From the NCBI RefSeq assembly GCF_007743815.1, contig NZ_CP036265.1, forward strand, positions 1,080,501 to 1,144,500: 64,000 nucleotides of DNA. The letters are read 5' to 3'. Below are positions 34,918-43,682 of the stretch, one piece after another; position 1 is the first letter of the stretch, and every line of letters begins with the position of its first letter. The DNA is from Alienimonas californiensis (GTDB taxonomy: Bacteria; Planctomycetota; Planctomycetia; Planctomycetales; Planctomycetaceae). The notes below the pieces were generated by a model that was not told the origin of the DNA, did not search any database, and saw only the letters and a program-made list of their open reading frames with translations. The position numbers and the translations under genes are program-made.

Positions 34918-35796
34918 GTGCGGATTCTCTCCTACAACATCCACAAGGGCATCGGCGGGCGGGATCGCCGCTATCGGCTGGAGCGGATCAAGGCGGTCGT
35001 CGCCGCCGCCGACCCGGACGTCCTCTGCTTGCAGGAGGTGGACCGCAACGTCCGCCGCACCCGGTTCGACGACCAACCCCGGCTGCTGGCCGAGTGGTTC
35101 CTCGGGCGGCACCTGCCCCACATCGGGCCGCACCCGCACACCGAGCCGCACTCCTACGGCGACTCGCTGGCCAGGGTCGAGCCCGGCGGCGAACCCCGCC
35201 CCGGGGCGGTGTTTCAGATGAATCACGCGCTCACCACCGGCCGCACGCTGCCCGGCGGACCGCACCGGGGCGGGTACGGGAACCTGATCGTCTCCAAGCG
35301 GCCGATCCTCGAAGCCCACACGGTGGACCTCACGAGGGGCCGGCGGAAGAAGCGCGGCGCCGTGGTCGCCCTGCTGGAGACCGAGGCCGGCCCGCTGCGG
35401 CTGGTCAACTGGCACCTCGGCCTGCTGGACGGCGAACGGCAGTGGCAGGTCCGCCGGTTGCTGAGTCATGAACTGTTCGAGGCCGTCGGCCAATGCGTCG
35501 GCGGCGCCCTGCCGACGCTGCTGATCGGCGACACCAACGACTGGCGCAGCACCCTGATGCGCGGCGGGCTGGGCGACGCCGGCTACCAACTGCTCACGAA
35601 CCCCGCCAGACAGTTCCGCAGCTTCCCCGCCTGGCTGCCGACGGCGGCGCTGGATCGGGCCTTCGGGCTCGGCTTGCCCGGCGAGGGCGTGACCGCCACG
35701 GTCTGCGGCGGGCCGGGCCACCCCCTCGGTAGCCCGGACGCCGCCCACGCCGACGCCTCGGATCACCTCCCGCTGATCGTCGACCTGCCCGGCTGA
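34918..35796 (+). CDS. Endonuclease/exonuclease/phosphatase family enzyme
   Basis: 292 residues from a GTG at 34918. All family catalytic motifs are present: LSYNIHKG (start, N and H), LQEVDRN (metal-binding Glu, ~41), the NWHLGLLDGER segment, LIGDTNDWR (Asp-x-Asn), and the terminal ASDHLPLIVDL (Asp-His pair). Substrate may be DNA, phosphoinositide or other phosphodiesters; it cannot be told. No signal peptide. It follows the LptE gene after 136 bases. Confidence 0.92.
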   Translation: MRILSYNIHKGIGGRDRRYRLERIKAVVAAADPDVLCLQEVDRNVRRTRFDDQPRLLAEWFLGRHLPHIGPHPHTEPHSYGDSLARVEPGGEPRPGAVFQMNHALTTGRTLPGGPHRGGYGNLIVSKRPILEAHTVDLTRGRRKKRGAVVALLETEAGPLRLVNWHLGLLDGERQWQVRRLLSHELFEAVGQCVGGALPTLLIGDTNDWRSTLMRGGLGDAGYQLLTNPARQFRSFPAWLPTAALDRAFGLGLPGEGVTATVCGGPGHPLGSPDAAHADASDHLPLIVDLPG

Positions 35797-35908
35797 CGGG
35801 CTCGAACGGCCCCCTTCAGCCCACATCGGCGGTCGGGAAAATTGGTCATCGGCGAGAGCGATCGTTACGCTGGTGCGTTCCGATCCGTTTCTTCCCAGGA
35901 CGCGCTCC

Positions 35909-38251
35909 ATGGCCCCCTCCCGTTCCCGCGTCGCCGGTCTGCTGGCGCTCCTCCTGACCGCCGCGGCGTCGCCGGCGGGGGCGGCGGAAGTCTTCGTCGA
36001 GGCCGAATCCTTCGCCGACCGCGGCGGGTGGCAGCTGGACACCCAGTTCATCCGCCACATGGGCTCCCCCTACCTGCTGGCCCACGGCATCGGCACGCCG
36101 GTGAAGGACGCCGCCACCGCCGTGAACTTCCCCGAGGCCGGCGAATATCGGGCCTTCGTCCGCACCTTCGACTGGGTCGCCCGCTGGGACGCCGAGGGCT
36201 CCCCCGGCCGGTTCCAGCTGAGCGTCAACGGCAAGAAACTCCCCGAAACGCTGGGCACCCAGGGCAAGGACTGGGCCTGGCAGAACGCCGGCACGGTGAC
36301 GGTCGACAAGGGCGAGGCGACCGTCGCCCTGCACGATCTGACCGGCTTCGACGGCCGCGTGGACGCGATCTACTTCACCACGGGAACGGAACCGCCGCCG
36401 AACGATTCGACGATCCTCCCCCCCTGGCGGCGGGCGCTGTTGGGCCTGCCGGAGGAAGCCCCGACCAAGGACGGCTACGACCTGGTCGTGATCGGCGGCG
36501 GGTACTCCGGCCTGGGGGCGGCGATCTCCGGCGCCCGCATGGGCTGCAAGGTCGCCCTCATTCAGGACCGCCCCGTGCTGGGCGGCAACGGCAGCAGCGA
36601 AGTCCGCGTCTGGGCGATGGGCCACATCCGCCGCGGCAACTACCCCCGCGTCGGCGAAATTATCGAGGAGATCGCCGACCACGCCACGAAGTCCCCCGGC
36701 ACGGAGGAGGAGTTTGAGGACGAGAAGAAGGAGAAGATCGTCCGGGCCGAGGACAACATCGATCTGTTCCTCAATCACCACGCCTTTGAAGTCGAGTCGA
36801 AGGACGTCGAGGGCGGGGCGAAGCGGATCACGGGCGTCTCCGCGCTGGACACCCGCACCGGGGAGATCACCCGCTTCGAGGGCAAACTCTACGCCGACTG
36901 TACCGGCCACGGCACGATCGGCGCCGAGGCCGGCGCCGACTGGGAGATGACCCCCGAGGGCCGCATGGGCATGAGCAATATGTGGCGCTGGGACGAAGTC
37001 GATCAGCCGACCGAATTCCCCGACGCCGACTGGGCGCTGGACCTGTCCATGAAGGACTTCCCCTACCCCCGCGACCACCACGGCCAGTGGTTCTGGGAGA
37101 GCGGGTTTAATAAGAACCCGCTGGGCGGGGCCGAGGCGATCCGCGACTGGAACCTGCGGGCCGTCTACGGGGCCTTCGACGCGATGAAGAACGGCGACGG
37201 CGCCGCCAAGCACCGGAACGCGATCCTCACCTGGGTCGCCTTCGTCGGCGGCCCGCGGGAGTCCCGCCGCCTGCTGGGCGACGTGCAGCTCACCCAGGAC
37301 GACATCGTCGACAAACGCGAATTCCCCGACGGCTGCGTGCCCAGCACCTGGAGCATCGACCTGCACTATCCCAAGGAGCAATACGCGGAGAAGTTCCCCG
37401 ATAATCCGTTCATCTCCTACGCCGTCCACGATCAGCGGATCGACCGCAATTACGGCTACCCGGTGCCCTATCGCTGCTTTTATTCCCGCAACGTCGAGAA
37501 CCTGTTCATGGCGGGGCGGAACATCAGCGTGACCCACCAGGCGCTGGGCACCACCCGCGTGATGAAGACCTGCGGGATGATGGGCGAGGTCGTCGGCCGG
37601 GCCGCCAGCATCTGCATTAAGAACGGCTGCACGCCCCGCCGCGTCTATCAGGATTATTGGCCGGAGATGGTCGAATTGCTGGAACTGCCCGGCAAGGCCC
37701 GCCGGGAGACGGTCAACGACGAGATCGTCGTCCCCGACGACGCCATGAAACTCGCCCCCGGCTACGGCCCGCCGACCGGGCTGGACCCGGCGGAACTGGA
37801 CGGCCTGGTCGTCGACGACCGGGCCGCGGAGCTGGAGGGCGCCTGGACCGAGGGCACCGGCCTGAAGGGCTACGTCGGCTACGCCTACCGCTACGCCTCC
37901 CCCGGCTCCGGCGCCAAAGCGACCTTCAAGGCGACCGTGAAGGAGACCGGCCGCTACGACGTGCAGCTCGCCTGGCTGCCCCACGAAAACCGCGGCAAAA
38001 CGGTCCCGGCGAACGTGACCGTGGGGCGGACGTCGAAGGACTTCAAACTCGACATGACGAAGCCGGCCTCCGGCAAGAACGATTTTGAATCGCTCGGCGC
38101 CTTCGACGTGCGGGCCGGCGAGACCGTCGAGGTGACGATCCGCAGCGAAGGCGCCGGCGGCAACGTGCACGCCGACGCCATCCGCCTCATCAAGGTCGGC
38201 GAGCCCCGGGTCGGCCAGCCCCGCAGCGGGGAGCCGCGGGGGAACGAGTGA
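35909..38251 (+). CDS. Exported FAD-dependent oxidoreductase with beta-sandwich domains
   Basis: 780 residues from the ATG at 35909, giving MAPSRSRVAG, hydrophobic stretch and cleavage after GAA (Sec-like signal). Residues ~27-150 are a CBM-like beta domain (VFVEAESFADRGGW..). The FAD-binding oxidoreductase (PF12831-like) follows at ~188-620 with the nucleotide motif VVIGGGYSGLGAA (~194-206) and NGSSEVRVW. Residues ~650-765 form a golvesin-like C-terminal domain (TGLKGYVGYAYRY, VEVTIRSEGAGGNVHADAIRL). The substrate is not known. Its stop overlaps the start of the flavin/CxxxCP membrane protein (GTGA), so the two are an operon. An exported flavoprotein with a Sec rather than Tat signal is unusual. 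Confidence 0.9.
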   Translation: MAPSRSRVAGLLALLLTAAASPAGAAEVFVEAESFADRGGWQLDTQFIRHMGSPYLLAHGIGTPVKDAATAVNFPEAGEYRAFVRTFDWVARWDAEGSPGRFQLSVNGKKLPETLGTQGKDWAWQNAGTVTVDKGEATVALHDLTGFDGRVDAIYFTTGTEPPPNDSTILPPWRRALLGLPEEAPTKDGYDLVVIGGGYSGLGAAISGARMGCKVALIQDRPVLGGNGSSEVRVWAMGHIRRGNYPRVGEIIEEIADHATKSPGTEEEFEDEKKEKIVRAEDNIDLFLNHHAFEVESKDVEGGAKRITGVSALDTRTGEITRFEGKLYADCTGHGTIGAEAGADWEMTPEGRMGMSNMWRWDEVDQPTEFPDADWALDLSMKDFPYPRDHHGQWFWESGFNKNPLGGAEAIRDWNLRAVYGAFDAMKNGDGAAKHRNAILTWVAFVGGPRESRRLLGDVQLTQDDIVDKREFPDGCVPSTWSIDLHYPKEQYAEKFPDNPFISYAVHDQRIDRNYGYPVPYRCFYSRNVENLFMAGRNISVTHQALGTTRVMKTCGMMGEVVGRAASICIKNGCTPRRVYQDYWPEMVELLELPGKARRETVNDEIVVPDDAMKLAPGYGPPTGLDPAELDGLVVDDRAAELEGAWTEGTGLKGYVGYAYRYASPGSGAKATFKATVKETGRYDVQLAWLPHENRGKTVPANVTVGRTSKDFKLDMTKPASGKNDFESLGAFDVRAGETVEVTIRSEGAGGNVHADAIRLIKVGEPRVGQPRSGEPRGNE

Positions 38252-40032
38252 GCGACCCGACGCCGCCGAACCCGTCCCGGGCGTGGCGGCGGCGGGTTCT
38301 GCACGCGGTCCGGCTGGGCCTGTTCGCGACGGTCGTCGGTCTGATCGCCTCCGTCCCCGCGGAGTCGATCGAGAACCCGGCCGGCGACGGCGACGGCCTG
38401 CCCCCCGCTGCCCGGACTGCGGCCACAAGGTTGCTTCCCGACGCGGCCTCCTTCGGCGAGCCCGACGCCGCCACCGGCGCCGTGCCCGTGCTGGACGCCG
38501 CCGGCGAGCGGCTCGGCTTCGTCCTGAAAACAATGCCCGCCAGCCGGCGGATCGTCGGCTTCTCCGGCCCGAGCGACCTGCTCATTGCGTTTGAAGAGGG
38601 CGACGGCGACGCGACGGTCCGCGGGGTCTCCATCCTCCGCAGCGGCGACACCGACGAACATGTCGCCGCCGTCCGCGAAGCCGACGTGCTGAACGGTCGG
38701 TTCGTCGGCCAAACCTGGAGCGAAGCCGCCTCCACCCCGCCGCCGGACGCCGTCTCCGGCGCCACGCTGACCGCCCGTGCGATGTGGCAGTCGATCCGCG
38801 TGCGGCTGGACGGCGACGCCCCCATCGTCCCGCGGTTCGAAGAAGTGTTGACCGTCGAAAAGGCGCAATCCCTCTTCCCCGACGCTGCCGCGATCACGCC
38901 CGCCGAGGAGGTCGGCCGCTTCACCGTCACCAACGCCGCCGGCGAGCCGCTGGGGTCGCTGCTGCGAACCTCCCCCGCCGCGGACGGGGTGATCGGCTAT
39001 CAGGGACCGACGGAAGCCTTCGTCGCTTTTAATGAGGAGGATCAAAAGGCGGTCGGCCTGATCGTCGACGACAGTTTTGATAACGAGCCCTACGTCACCT
39101 ATCTGCGGGAGGACGAGTGGGGCTTCCTGCGGCTGTTCGACGGAATGACGGTCGAGGAATTAGCGAACCGCGGCCCGGCCGACGGCAGCTATGACGCCGT
39201 CAGCGGGGCGACGATGACCAGCCTCGCCGTCGTCGACGGGGCGATCCTCGCCGCGAAAACGGACCTCGCCCCGGAGGAGTCGCCCGCGGCTCCTCAAACG
39301 ACCGACGACGCCCCCGCCGCCGCGTGGAACGCCCTGTCGTGGCGCCACGTCGACTGGGGCATGCTGGCGCTGATCGCCGGGGCGGTGGTCGTCGGCTTCA
39401 CCCGACTGCGGGGATTTAAGGCGGTGCGGTGGGCGTGGCTGGCGTTATTAATCGGCTATCTGGGTGTGTGGCGGGGCGATTTACTCTCGCAGGCGATGTG
39501 GGTTGGCTGGGCGGAGCACGGCGTCCCCTGGCGGACGGCGGGCGGGCTGGCGTTGCTCAGCGCCGCGGCCCTCAGCCTGCCGGTCGCCACGAAACGCAAC
39601 GTGTACTGCACGCACCTCTGCCCGCACGGCGCCGTGCAGCAGGCGTTCGTCGGCGGGGTGTTCGGGGAGCGGTTGAAGCCTCGCCGTAGCGTCGGCCGCG
39701 GCGCCCGCCGGGCGCTGGCATTCTTGCCGCCGGCCTTATTGGCTCTCGTACTGCTGGCGGCGTTCGGGTTCCCGCTGGTGGCCCCGGTGGCGCTGGAACC
39801 GTTCGACGCCTGGCACTGGAGCTTGGCGGGGCTGGCGACGAAGACGATCTTCGTGGTCGGCCTGATCGCGGCCCTGTTCATCCCGATGGCCTACTGCCGC
39901 CACGGCTGCCCGACCGGGGCGCTCCTCGAATACCTCCGCGCCAACGCCCGCAGCGACCGCTGGACGGGGCGCGATTGGGTCGCCGTCGGCCTCACGGCCT
40001 TTGCCGCGGGGCTGCGGGTTATCGTGTATTAA
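38248..40032 (+). CDS. NosR/NapH-like membrane protein with two FMN-binding domains
   Basis: 594 residues from a GTG at 38248. An N-terminal anchor (~23-38) precedes two FMN_bind domains, each with the ApbE flavinylation consensus: D167-A-V-S-G-A-T173 and D316-A-V-S-G-A-T322. Six or so membrane segments follow (~372-592) with two CxxxCP motifs, C454-THL-C458-P and C550-RHG-C554-P, as in NosR, NapH and PceC. No ferredoxin domain follows. The family moves electrons across or out of the inner membrane through covalently bound FMN. Coupled to the FAD oxidoreductase, it is probably its electron partner. ApbE is not seen in the window. Confidence 0.9.
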   Translation: MSDPTPPNPSRAWRRRVLHAVRLGLFATVVGLIASVPAESIENPAGDGDGLPPAARTAATRLLPDAASFGEPDAATGAVPVLDAAGERLGFVLKTMPASRRIVGFSGPSDLLIAFEEGDGDATVRGVSILRSGDTDEHVAAVREADVLNGRFVGQTWSEAASTPPPDAVSGATLTARAMWQSIRVRLDGDAPIVPRFEEVLTVEKAQSLFPDAAAITPAEEVGRFTVTNAAGEPLGSLLRTSPAADGVIGYQGPTEAFVAFNEEDQKAVGLIVDDSFDNEPYVTYLREDEWGFLRLFDGMTVEELANRGPADGSYDAVSGATMTSLAVVDGAILAAKTDLAPEESPAAPQTTDDAPAAAWNALSWRHVDWGMLALIAGAVVVGFTRLRGFKAVRWAWLALLIGYLGVWRGDLLSQAMWVGWAEHGVPWRTAGGLALLSAAALSLPVATKRNVYCTHLCPHGAVQQAFVGGVFGERLKPRRSVGRGARRALAFLPPALLALVLLAAFGFPLVAPVALEPFDAWHWSLAGLATKTIFVVGLIAALFIPMAYCRHGCPTGALLEYLRANARSDRWTGRDWVAVGLTAFAAGLRVIVY

Positions 40033-40056
40033 AGTGGGGCCGGCGTGGATCTCAGT

Positions 40057-40234
40057 CCTCCCCTCGCCCCCTTTCGGGGGAGAGGGGTCGGGGGTGAGGG
40101 GGCAGTGATTTCTGGACGCTGTTCACGCTCCGTCTTCTCAACCGTTCCTCGGGCCGTCACAGCCTGAGCGGGCGCCTGCGAACCGTGCGCTCACCCTCAC
40201 CCCCGGCCCCTCTCCCTCAAGGGAGAGGAGGGAA
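40057..40234. repeat. Composite ~175-bp element, copy D
   Basis: A full copy in the same orientation as A and B: CCCCCTTTCGGGGG hairpin, TCGGGGGTGAGGGGGC arm, core (GTTCACGC, CCGTTCC, CCGTCACAGC, GAACCGTGCGC) and the complementary arm with the second hairpin. It lies between the convergent FMN/CxxxCP gene (+) and the Gfo/Idh gene (-), after ~24 bases. Confidence 0.85.
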
Positions 40235-40296
40235 GAGCGAGGCGGGGCCCGATTCGTCACGCGTCAGCGCAAACTTTATAGAACGTCGCCGCCGCT

Positions 40297-40357
40297 GTGA
40301 GCCCGCAGCGCAAACGGGGGTCGGAACCGCAGAGCCTCGCTTGCGCTTCGGGCTCAC
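40297..40357. repeat. Diverged GTGAGCCCGCAGCGCAA inverted pair
   Basis: The left arm GTGAGCCCGCAGCGCAAACG (40297-40316) pairs with the right arm CGCTTGCGCTTCGGGCTCAC (40338-40357) with some mismatches. It is a diverged member of the family at 10076-10154 and 63909-63936. It ends 10 bases before the stop of the Gfo/Idh gene. Confidence 0.7.
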
Positions 40358-40367
40358 GACACTTCGT

Positions 40368-41795
40368 TCACGCTGCCGGGTGGGTCCACGGGGCGCGGTA
40401 GGGCCGCGCCAGGCGGGCGTTGGCCTCGGCATCGCCGGGGACCTGCCAGTTGGCCTGGTCCCAGGTCAGCGAGCGGCCCAACTCCAGCGACAAGTTCGCC
40501 AAAATACAGGCCACGCTGGAGGTCACGCCCTGCTCGATGTCGGCCACCGGCCGCTGCGCCTCGCCGCCGCCGGCCTCGGTCGCCTCGACGGCCTTCAAAA
40601 AGTTCTTCATATGGGCCCGGCTGGCGGGGGCGACGTGGCGCTCGATGCGGGGTTCGTCCTGCTCCTCCGGGTACTGCTCCGGTTCGAGGACCACGTCGCC
40701 CCGCACGGACGGTTCCTTCTTGCCGGTGGGAATGAATTCGTATTTCTGCACGCTGGCCTTCAACGTGCCGTTCTTGCCGTAGACGAAGGCGGCCCAGGGG
40801 TACTCCGGGTCCGGGGCGTTGCCCCAACTGCGGTGCGTCCAGACGACCGGGAGATTATTGAAGGTAAAGGTCGCGGTCTGGGTGTCCGAGATGTTGGCCT
40901 TGCTGTCCGGGTCGATCAGAATGCCGCCCTCGCTGTAGACGGTATTGACCGGGCCGAGGTCCAGCATCCAGCGGACCATATCGAGCATGTGCACGCACAT
41001 ATCGCCGACAATGCCGTTGCCGTATTCCATAAACGCCCGCCAGCTGCGGGGGTGCGTCAGGGAATTATACGGCCGCATCGGCGCCGGGCCGGTCCACAGG
41101 TCGTAATTGAGGTTCTTCGGCGGCTCCGTGTCCGGCGGATTCCCCTTGGCCCGCATGTGATAATAGCAACAGATTTCCACGTGGCCGACGTCGCCCAGCA
41201 GGCCCGCGTCGATCACCCGCTGTTTCGCTTCGACCAGGTGCGGGGTGCTCCGCCGCTGCGTGCCGACCTGCACAACACGGTTGTGCTTGCGGGCCGCCTC
41301 CAGCATCGCTTTGCTTTCGAGCACGTCCACGCTGGTGGGCTTTTCGACGTAGACGTGCGCCCCGGCCTCCACCGCCGCGATCATCGGCAGGGCGTGCCAG
41401 TGGTCCGGGGTGGCGACGACAACGATCTCTAAATCCTCGGCCTGCAGCATCTCCCGATAGTCGCCGTAGGTTTTGGGCGACTTGCCGTCCTGCCGCTCGG
41501 CGATGAGTTTCGCGGCCTCGGCCAGCATCTCGCTGTCCACGTCGCAGACGGCGACGACCTCCACGGGGGCGACCTGGAGCATGCGGAAGACGTCGAACTT
41601 ACCGTACCACCCGCTGCCGATCAGCCCGACCCGGCGGGGGGAGAACTCCGGCACTTCTTCGGCATGCAGCCGCGGGGCCAGCCCGGCGAGCGTGCCGACG
41701 GCCGCCCCGGCGGCGGCGGTGGAGAGGAACCCGCGGCGGTCGACGCCGTTCACGGGGGCTCCGGCGGGATGAAGAATCTCGGGGACGGTCGGCAT
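40368..41795 (-). CDS. Gfo/Idh/MocA-family oxidoreductase, Tat-exported
   Basis: 475 residues from the ATG at 41795, which has a GAGGAG Shine-Dalgarno 6 bases upstream. A twin-arginine signal (DRRGFLSTAAAGAAVG) is followed by the Rossmann domain (VGLIGSGWYGKFDV), the family Glu-Lys-Pro motif in VYVEKPTS, and the alpha/beta dimer domain with GDMCVHMLDM. The usual reaction is NAD(P)-dependent oxidation of a sugar or inositol-type substrate. Planctomycetes have many such exported copies. The substrate cannot be told. The ORF extends 23 codons further upstream without a ribosome site. Confidence 0.93.
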   Translation of the reverse strand: MPTVPEILHPAGAPVNGVDRRGFLSTAAAGAAVGTLAGLAPRLHAEEVPEFSPRRVGLIGSGWYGKFDVFRMLQVAPVEVVAVCDVDSEMLAEAAKLIAERQDGKSPKTYGDYREMLQAEDLEIVVVATPDHWHALPMIAAVEAGAHVYVEKPTSVDVLESKAMLEAARKHNRVVQVGTQRRSTPHLVEAKQRVIDAGLLGDVGHVEICCYYHMRAKGNPPDTEPPKNLNYDLWTGPAPMRPYNSLTHPRSWRAFMEYGNGIVGDMCVHMLDMVRWMLDLGPVNTVYSEGGILIDPDSKANISDTQTATFTFNNLPVVWTHRSWGNAPDPEYPWAAFVYGKNGTLKASVQKYEFIPTGKKEPSVRGDVVLEPEQYPEEQDEPRIERHVAPASRAHMKNFLKAVEATEAGGGEAQRPVADIEQGVTSSVACILANLSLELGRSLTWDQANWQVPGDAEANARLARPYRAPWTHPAA

Positions 41796-41890
41796 CTTCG
41801 ACTCCTCAGGCGTCAACAGGGGGCGAGCGGCCCGAGCGTACCGCTCCCCCAAACGCCCCGGCAAGCGGCGCGGAGCCGGCCCGTCCCACC

Positions 41891-41966
41891 AACCCGACGC
41901 GTCAGCGAGGGCCGCGTGCAGGATCCGCCGCCGCCGAGTGAACGCCCTCGCTGACGCTTCGGGTTA
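41891..41966. repeat. Inverted repeat AACCCGACGCGTCAGCGAGGGC
   Basis: The left arm (41891-41912) and right arm GCCCTCGCTGACGCTTCGGGTT (41944-41965) are reverse complements with one or two mismatches and a ~31-base loop. It lies in the divergent gap before the 42000 gene. It is one of the several distinct palindromic repeat families in the window. Confidence 0.8.
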
Positions 41967-41999
41967 GTATCCGCCCCCCTCCAAAGCGAGTGTCCGCCG

Positions 42000-42638
42000 A
42001 TGTTCTGGGCCGCGATCCTGCCGTTTCAGATCACCTGCGTGCTGATCGTGGTGGGGTACACGGCGTTCGTCATCTGGGCGCCGAAGTGGAAGATGAAACG
42101 CGGGCACGCCGCGGCGACGGGCCTTGGGCTGGCGGTGGTGGGATTTATTCCGCTGTGCCTCGGCGTCGGAACGCTGCTCGACCCATTCCGGTTCGGGGAG
42201 TTTCATTACGAAACGGCGGCGAAGGCGAACGATTATCATGTCCGCCGTTCTATTCCGGAGGCGGCGCGGGATATCACCATCTACCAGAAAGCGGGCGGAT
42301 TCGAGGCGCAATACAGCATCTCCCGAGCCGACCTCGAGGAGTGGATCGACGCGGAGTGGAAATACATGGCCAGCTACCTTGCTATCGAACGGGAGGAACT
42401 CGACGCCCCCGCGCCGGAGCCAACGCCTGAAGAACTCGCCGGCCCGGGGGGCGAGCAATGGTTGAAATATCAGGCTGAGATTAGAGCACTATCCTGGAGC
42501 CGGTTCAGCGATCACGGCTGGCCAATGCCAGCGGACGCGGTGGAGATTCAGGGTGCCCACGCTCGAAACGGTGCCGGATCGACGTACTACTACAGCGAAA
42601 GCGAAGGCCGGGCCTATCAGCGGGCCGGTTATTGGTGA
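42000..42638 (+). CDS. Hypothetical membrane protein, lower GC than neighbours
   Basis: 212 residues. Two membrane segments (~5-26 and ~40-58) are followed by a soluble Glu/Ala/Tyr-rich part with no recognised motif. Codon use is visibly less GC-rich (GAT, TAT, CAT, AAA and ATT are frequent) than in the flanking genes, which may mean recent acquisition or weak expression. It lies between the divergent Gfo/Idh gene and a convergent minus-strand gene. Function is unknown. Confidence 0.68.
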   Translation: MFWAAILPFQITCVLIVVGYTAFVIWAPKWKMKRGHAAATGLGLAVVGFIPLCLGVGTLLDPFRFGEFHYETAAKANDYHVRRSIPEAARDITIYQKAGGFEAQYSISRADLEEWIDAEWKYMASYLAIEREELDAPAPEPTPEELAGPGGEQWLKYQAEIRALSWSRFSDHGWPMPADAVEIQGAHARNGAGSTYYYSESEGRAYQRAGYW

Positions 42639-42690
42639 TCGGCGGCGGACGAACGGCCCCTTCCTGACGGTCGGGGCTCTACGTTTCCCC

Positions 42691-43575
42691 TCAGTCGCCC
42701 ACGCGGCGGAGTTTGCTGGCGCTGGTCAGGTCCACCTTGAAGCCGCCGGGGCCGGAGAGGGTCGCTTTTTGGGAAGAATCCACCGCGGCGAGACGGCCGT
42801 TGGCGACGTCGAACACCACGGCGCCAGTCTGCGTGCCGCCGTCGAACTTCATCGGGGCGTCGGCCTGGGCGTCCAGGGGCTTCAGTTCGCTGTTGAGGGT
42901 GACGACGGCGGCTTTGTCGTCGGCGCTTTTGAGCGTCAGCGTGCGGGCGTCCGTCACCTTGCCGAAGGCCAGGGCGAGGGTTTCCTCGTTCTTCCAGCTG
43001 GCGCCGACCGCCGTGCCGGCGGGCGGGAGGGTGTAGCCGCGGTCGGTGAACAGCAGTTTGACCTGCTCCTCGCCGAATTGATTGCCCTCGCCGGCGGCGG
43101 CGATGGCCCGGGTCACCTTGGCGGGCATCTCAACGCCCTTCACCTCCCCGTCGGCGGCGATCGTGCTGGTGAAGGTCTGCCCGGCGAGGCTGCCCAGCAC
43201 CCGCAGTCGGGCCGGCAGGGTGGCGGGGTCGCGGGCCTCGTCGCCCTCGGCGGCGCTGTCGAAGGTCACCGGGGTCGCCCCGCCGCCGGTCGCCTTCACC
43301 GTGACCCGCTGCACCGTGCGTTCGACCACGGCGGAGCCGTCCGGGTTCACGCTTTTCACCTCCCAACTGAGGACGATGCCGAGGTCGTTCTTCACCTCGG
43401 AGGTCTCCCCCAGCTGGGTGATGCTCGCGGTGGAGTTCTGGGTGAAGGCGTAGGTGTGGGTGTCGCCGGCGGCGAACTCCCAGCGGACGTCGGCGGCGGC
43501 GGCGGTTTGTGCCGCCGCGACAGACGGCAGCGCCGGGGCGAGGAGCAGAGCGGCGAAGGCGAGCGGCGAACGCAT
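42691..43575 (-). CDS. Exported hypothetical protein, DUF6263-like
   Basis: 294 residues. A signal peptide (MRSPLAFAALLLAPALPSVAAAQ) is followed by a beta-rich mature part with long Thr/Ser/Asp/Val strands (HTYAFTQNSTASITQLG, LSWEVKSVNPDGSAVVERTV, SWKNEETLALAFGKVTDARTLTL). It resembles secreted planctomycete proteins with repeated 'V.. V..T' strands grouped under DUF6263; this is a tentative family call. No catalytic residues can be named. The upstream hairpin at 43615-43655 separates it from the aldehyde dehydrogenase gene. Confidence 0.72.
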   Translation of the reverse strand: MRSPLAFAALLLAPALPSVAAAQTAAAADVRWEFAAGDTHTYAFTQNSTASITQLGETSEVKNDLGIVLSWEVKSVNPDGSAVVERTVQRVTVKATGGGATPVTFDSAAEGDEARDPATLPARLRVLGSLAGQTFTSTIAADGEVKGVEMPAKVTRAIAAAGEGNQFGEEQVKLLFTDRGYTLPPAGTAVGASWKNEETLALAFGKVTDARTLTLKSADDKAAVVTLNSELKPLDAQADAPMKFDGGTQTGAVVFDVANGRLAAVDSSQKATLSGPGGFKVDLTSASKLRRVGD

Positions 43576-43614
43576 GGGGAGTCCGTTCAGAGAAACTTGG
43601 CGGCGGCGCAGGAT

Positions 43615-43655
43615 AACGCCCCCGCGGTCCGGCGTCGCCGGGCCGCGGGGGCGTT
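43615..43655. terminator. GC-rich 18-bp palindrome between two minus-strand genes
   Basis: The left arm AACGCCCCCGCGGTCCGG pairs with CCGGGCCGCGGGGGCGTT with one mismatch and a 5-base loop. It lies 27 bases past the aldehyde dehydrogenase stop and 39 bases before the next start. It lacks a T run. It is a probable terminator or mRNA stabiliser. Confidence 0.65.
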
Positions 43656-43682
43656 GGCAGCGGCCTCAGGACGATCGACGGC

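Noticed and set aside
35846-38533. 895-codon minus-strand frame opposite the FAD oxidoreductase
   Set aside because: No motif; the plus frame carries the GxGxxG FAD site, signal peptide and golvesin-like domain.
40217-40432. Short minus-strand frame across the composite element end
   Set aside because: Lies in repeat DNA with no conserved sequence.
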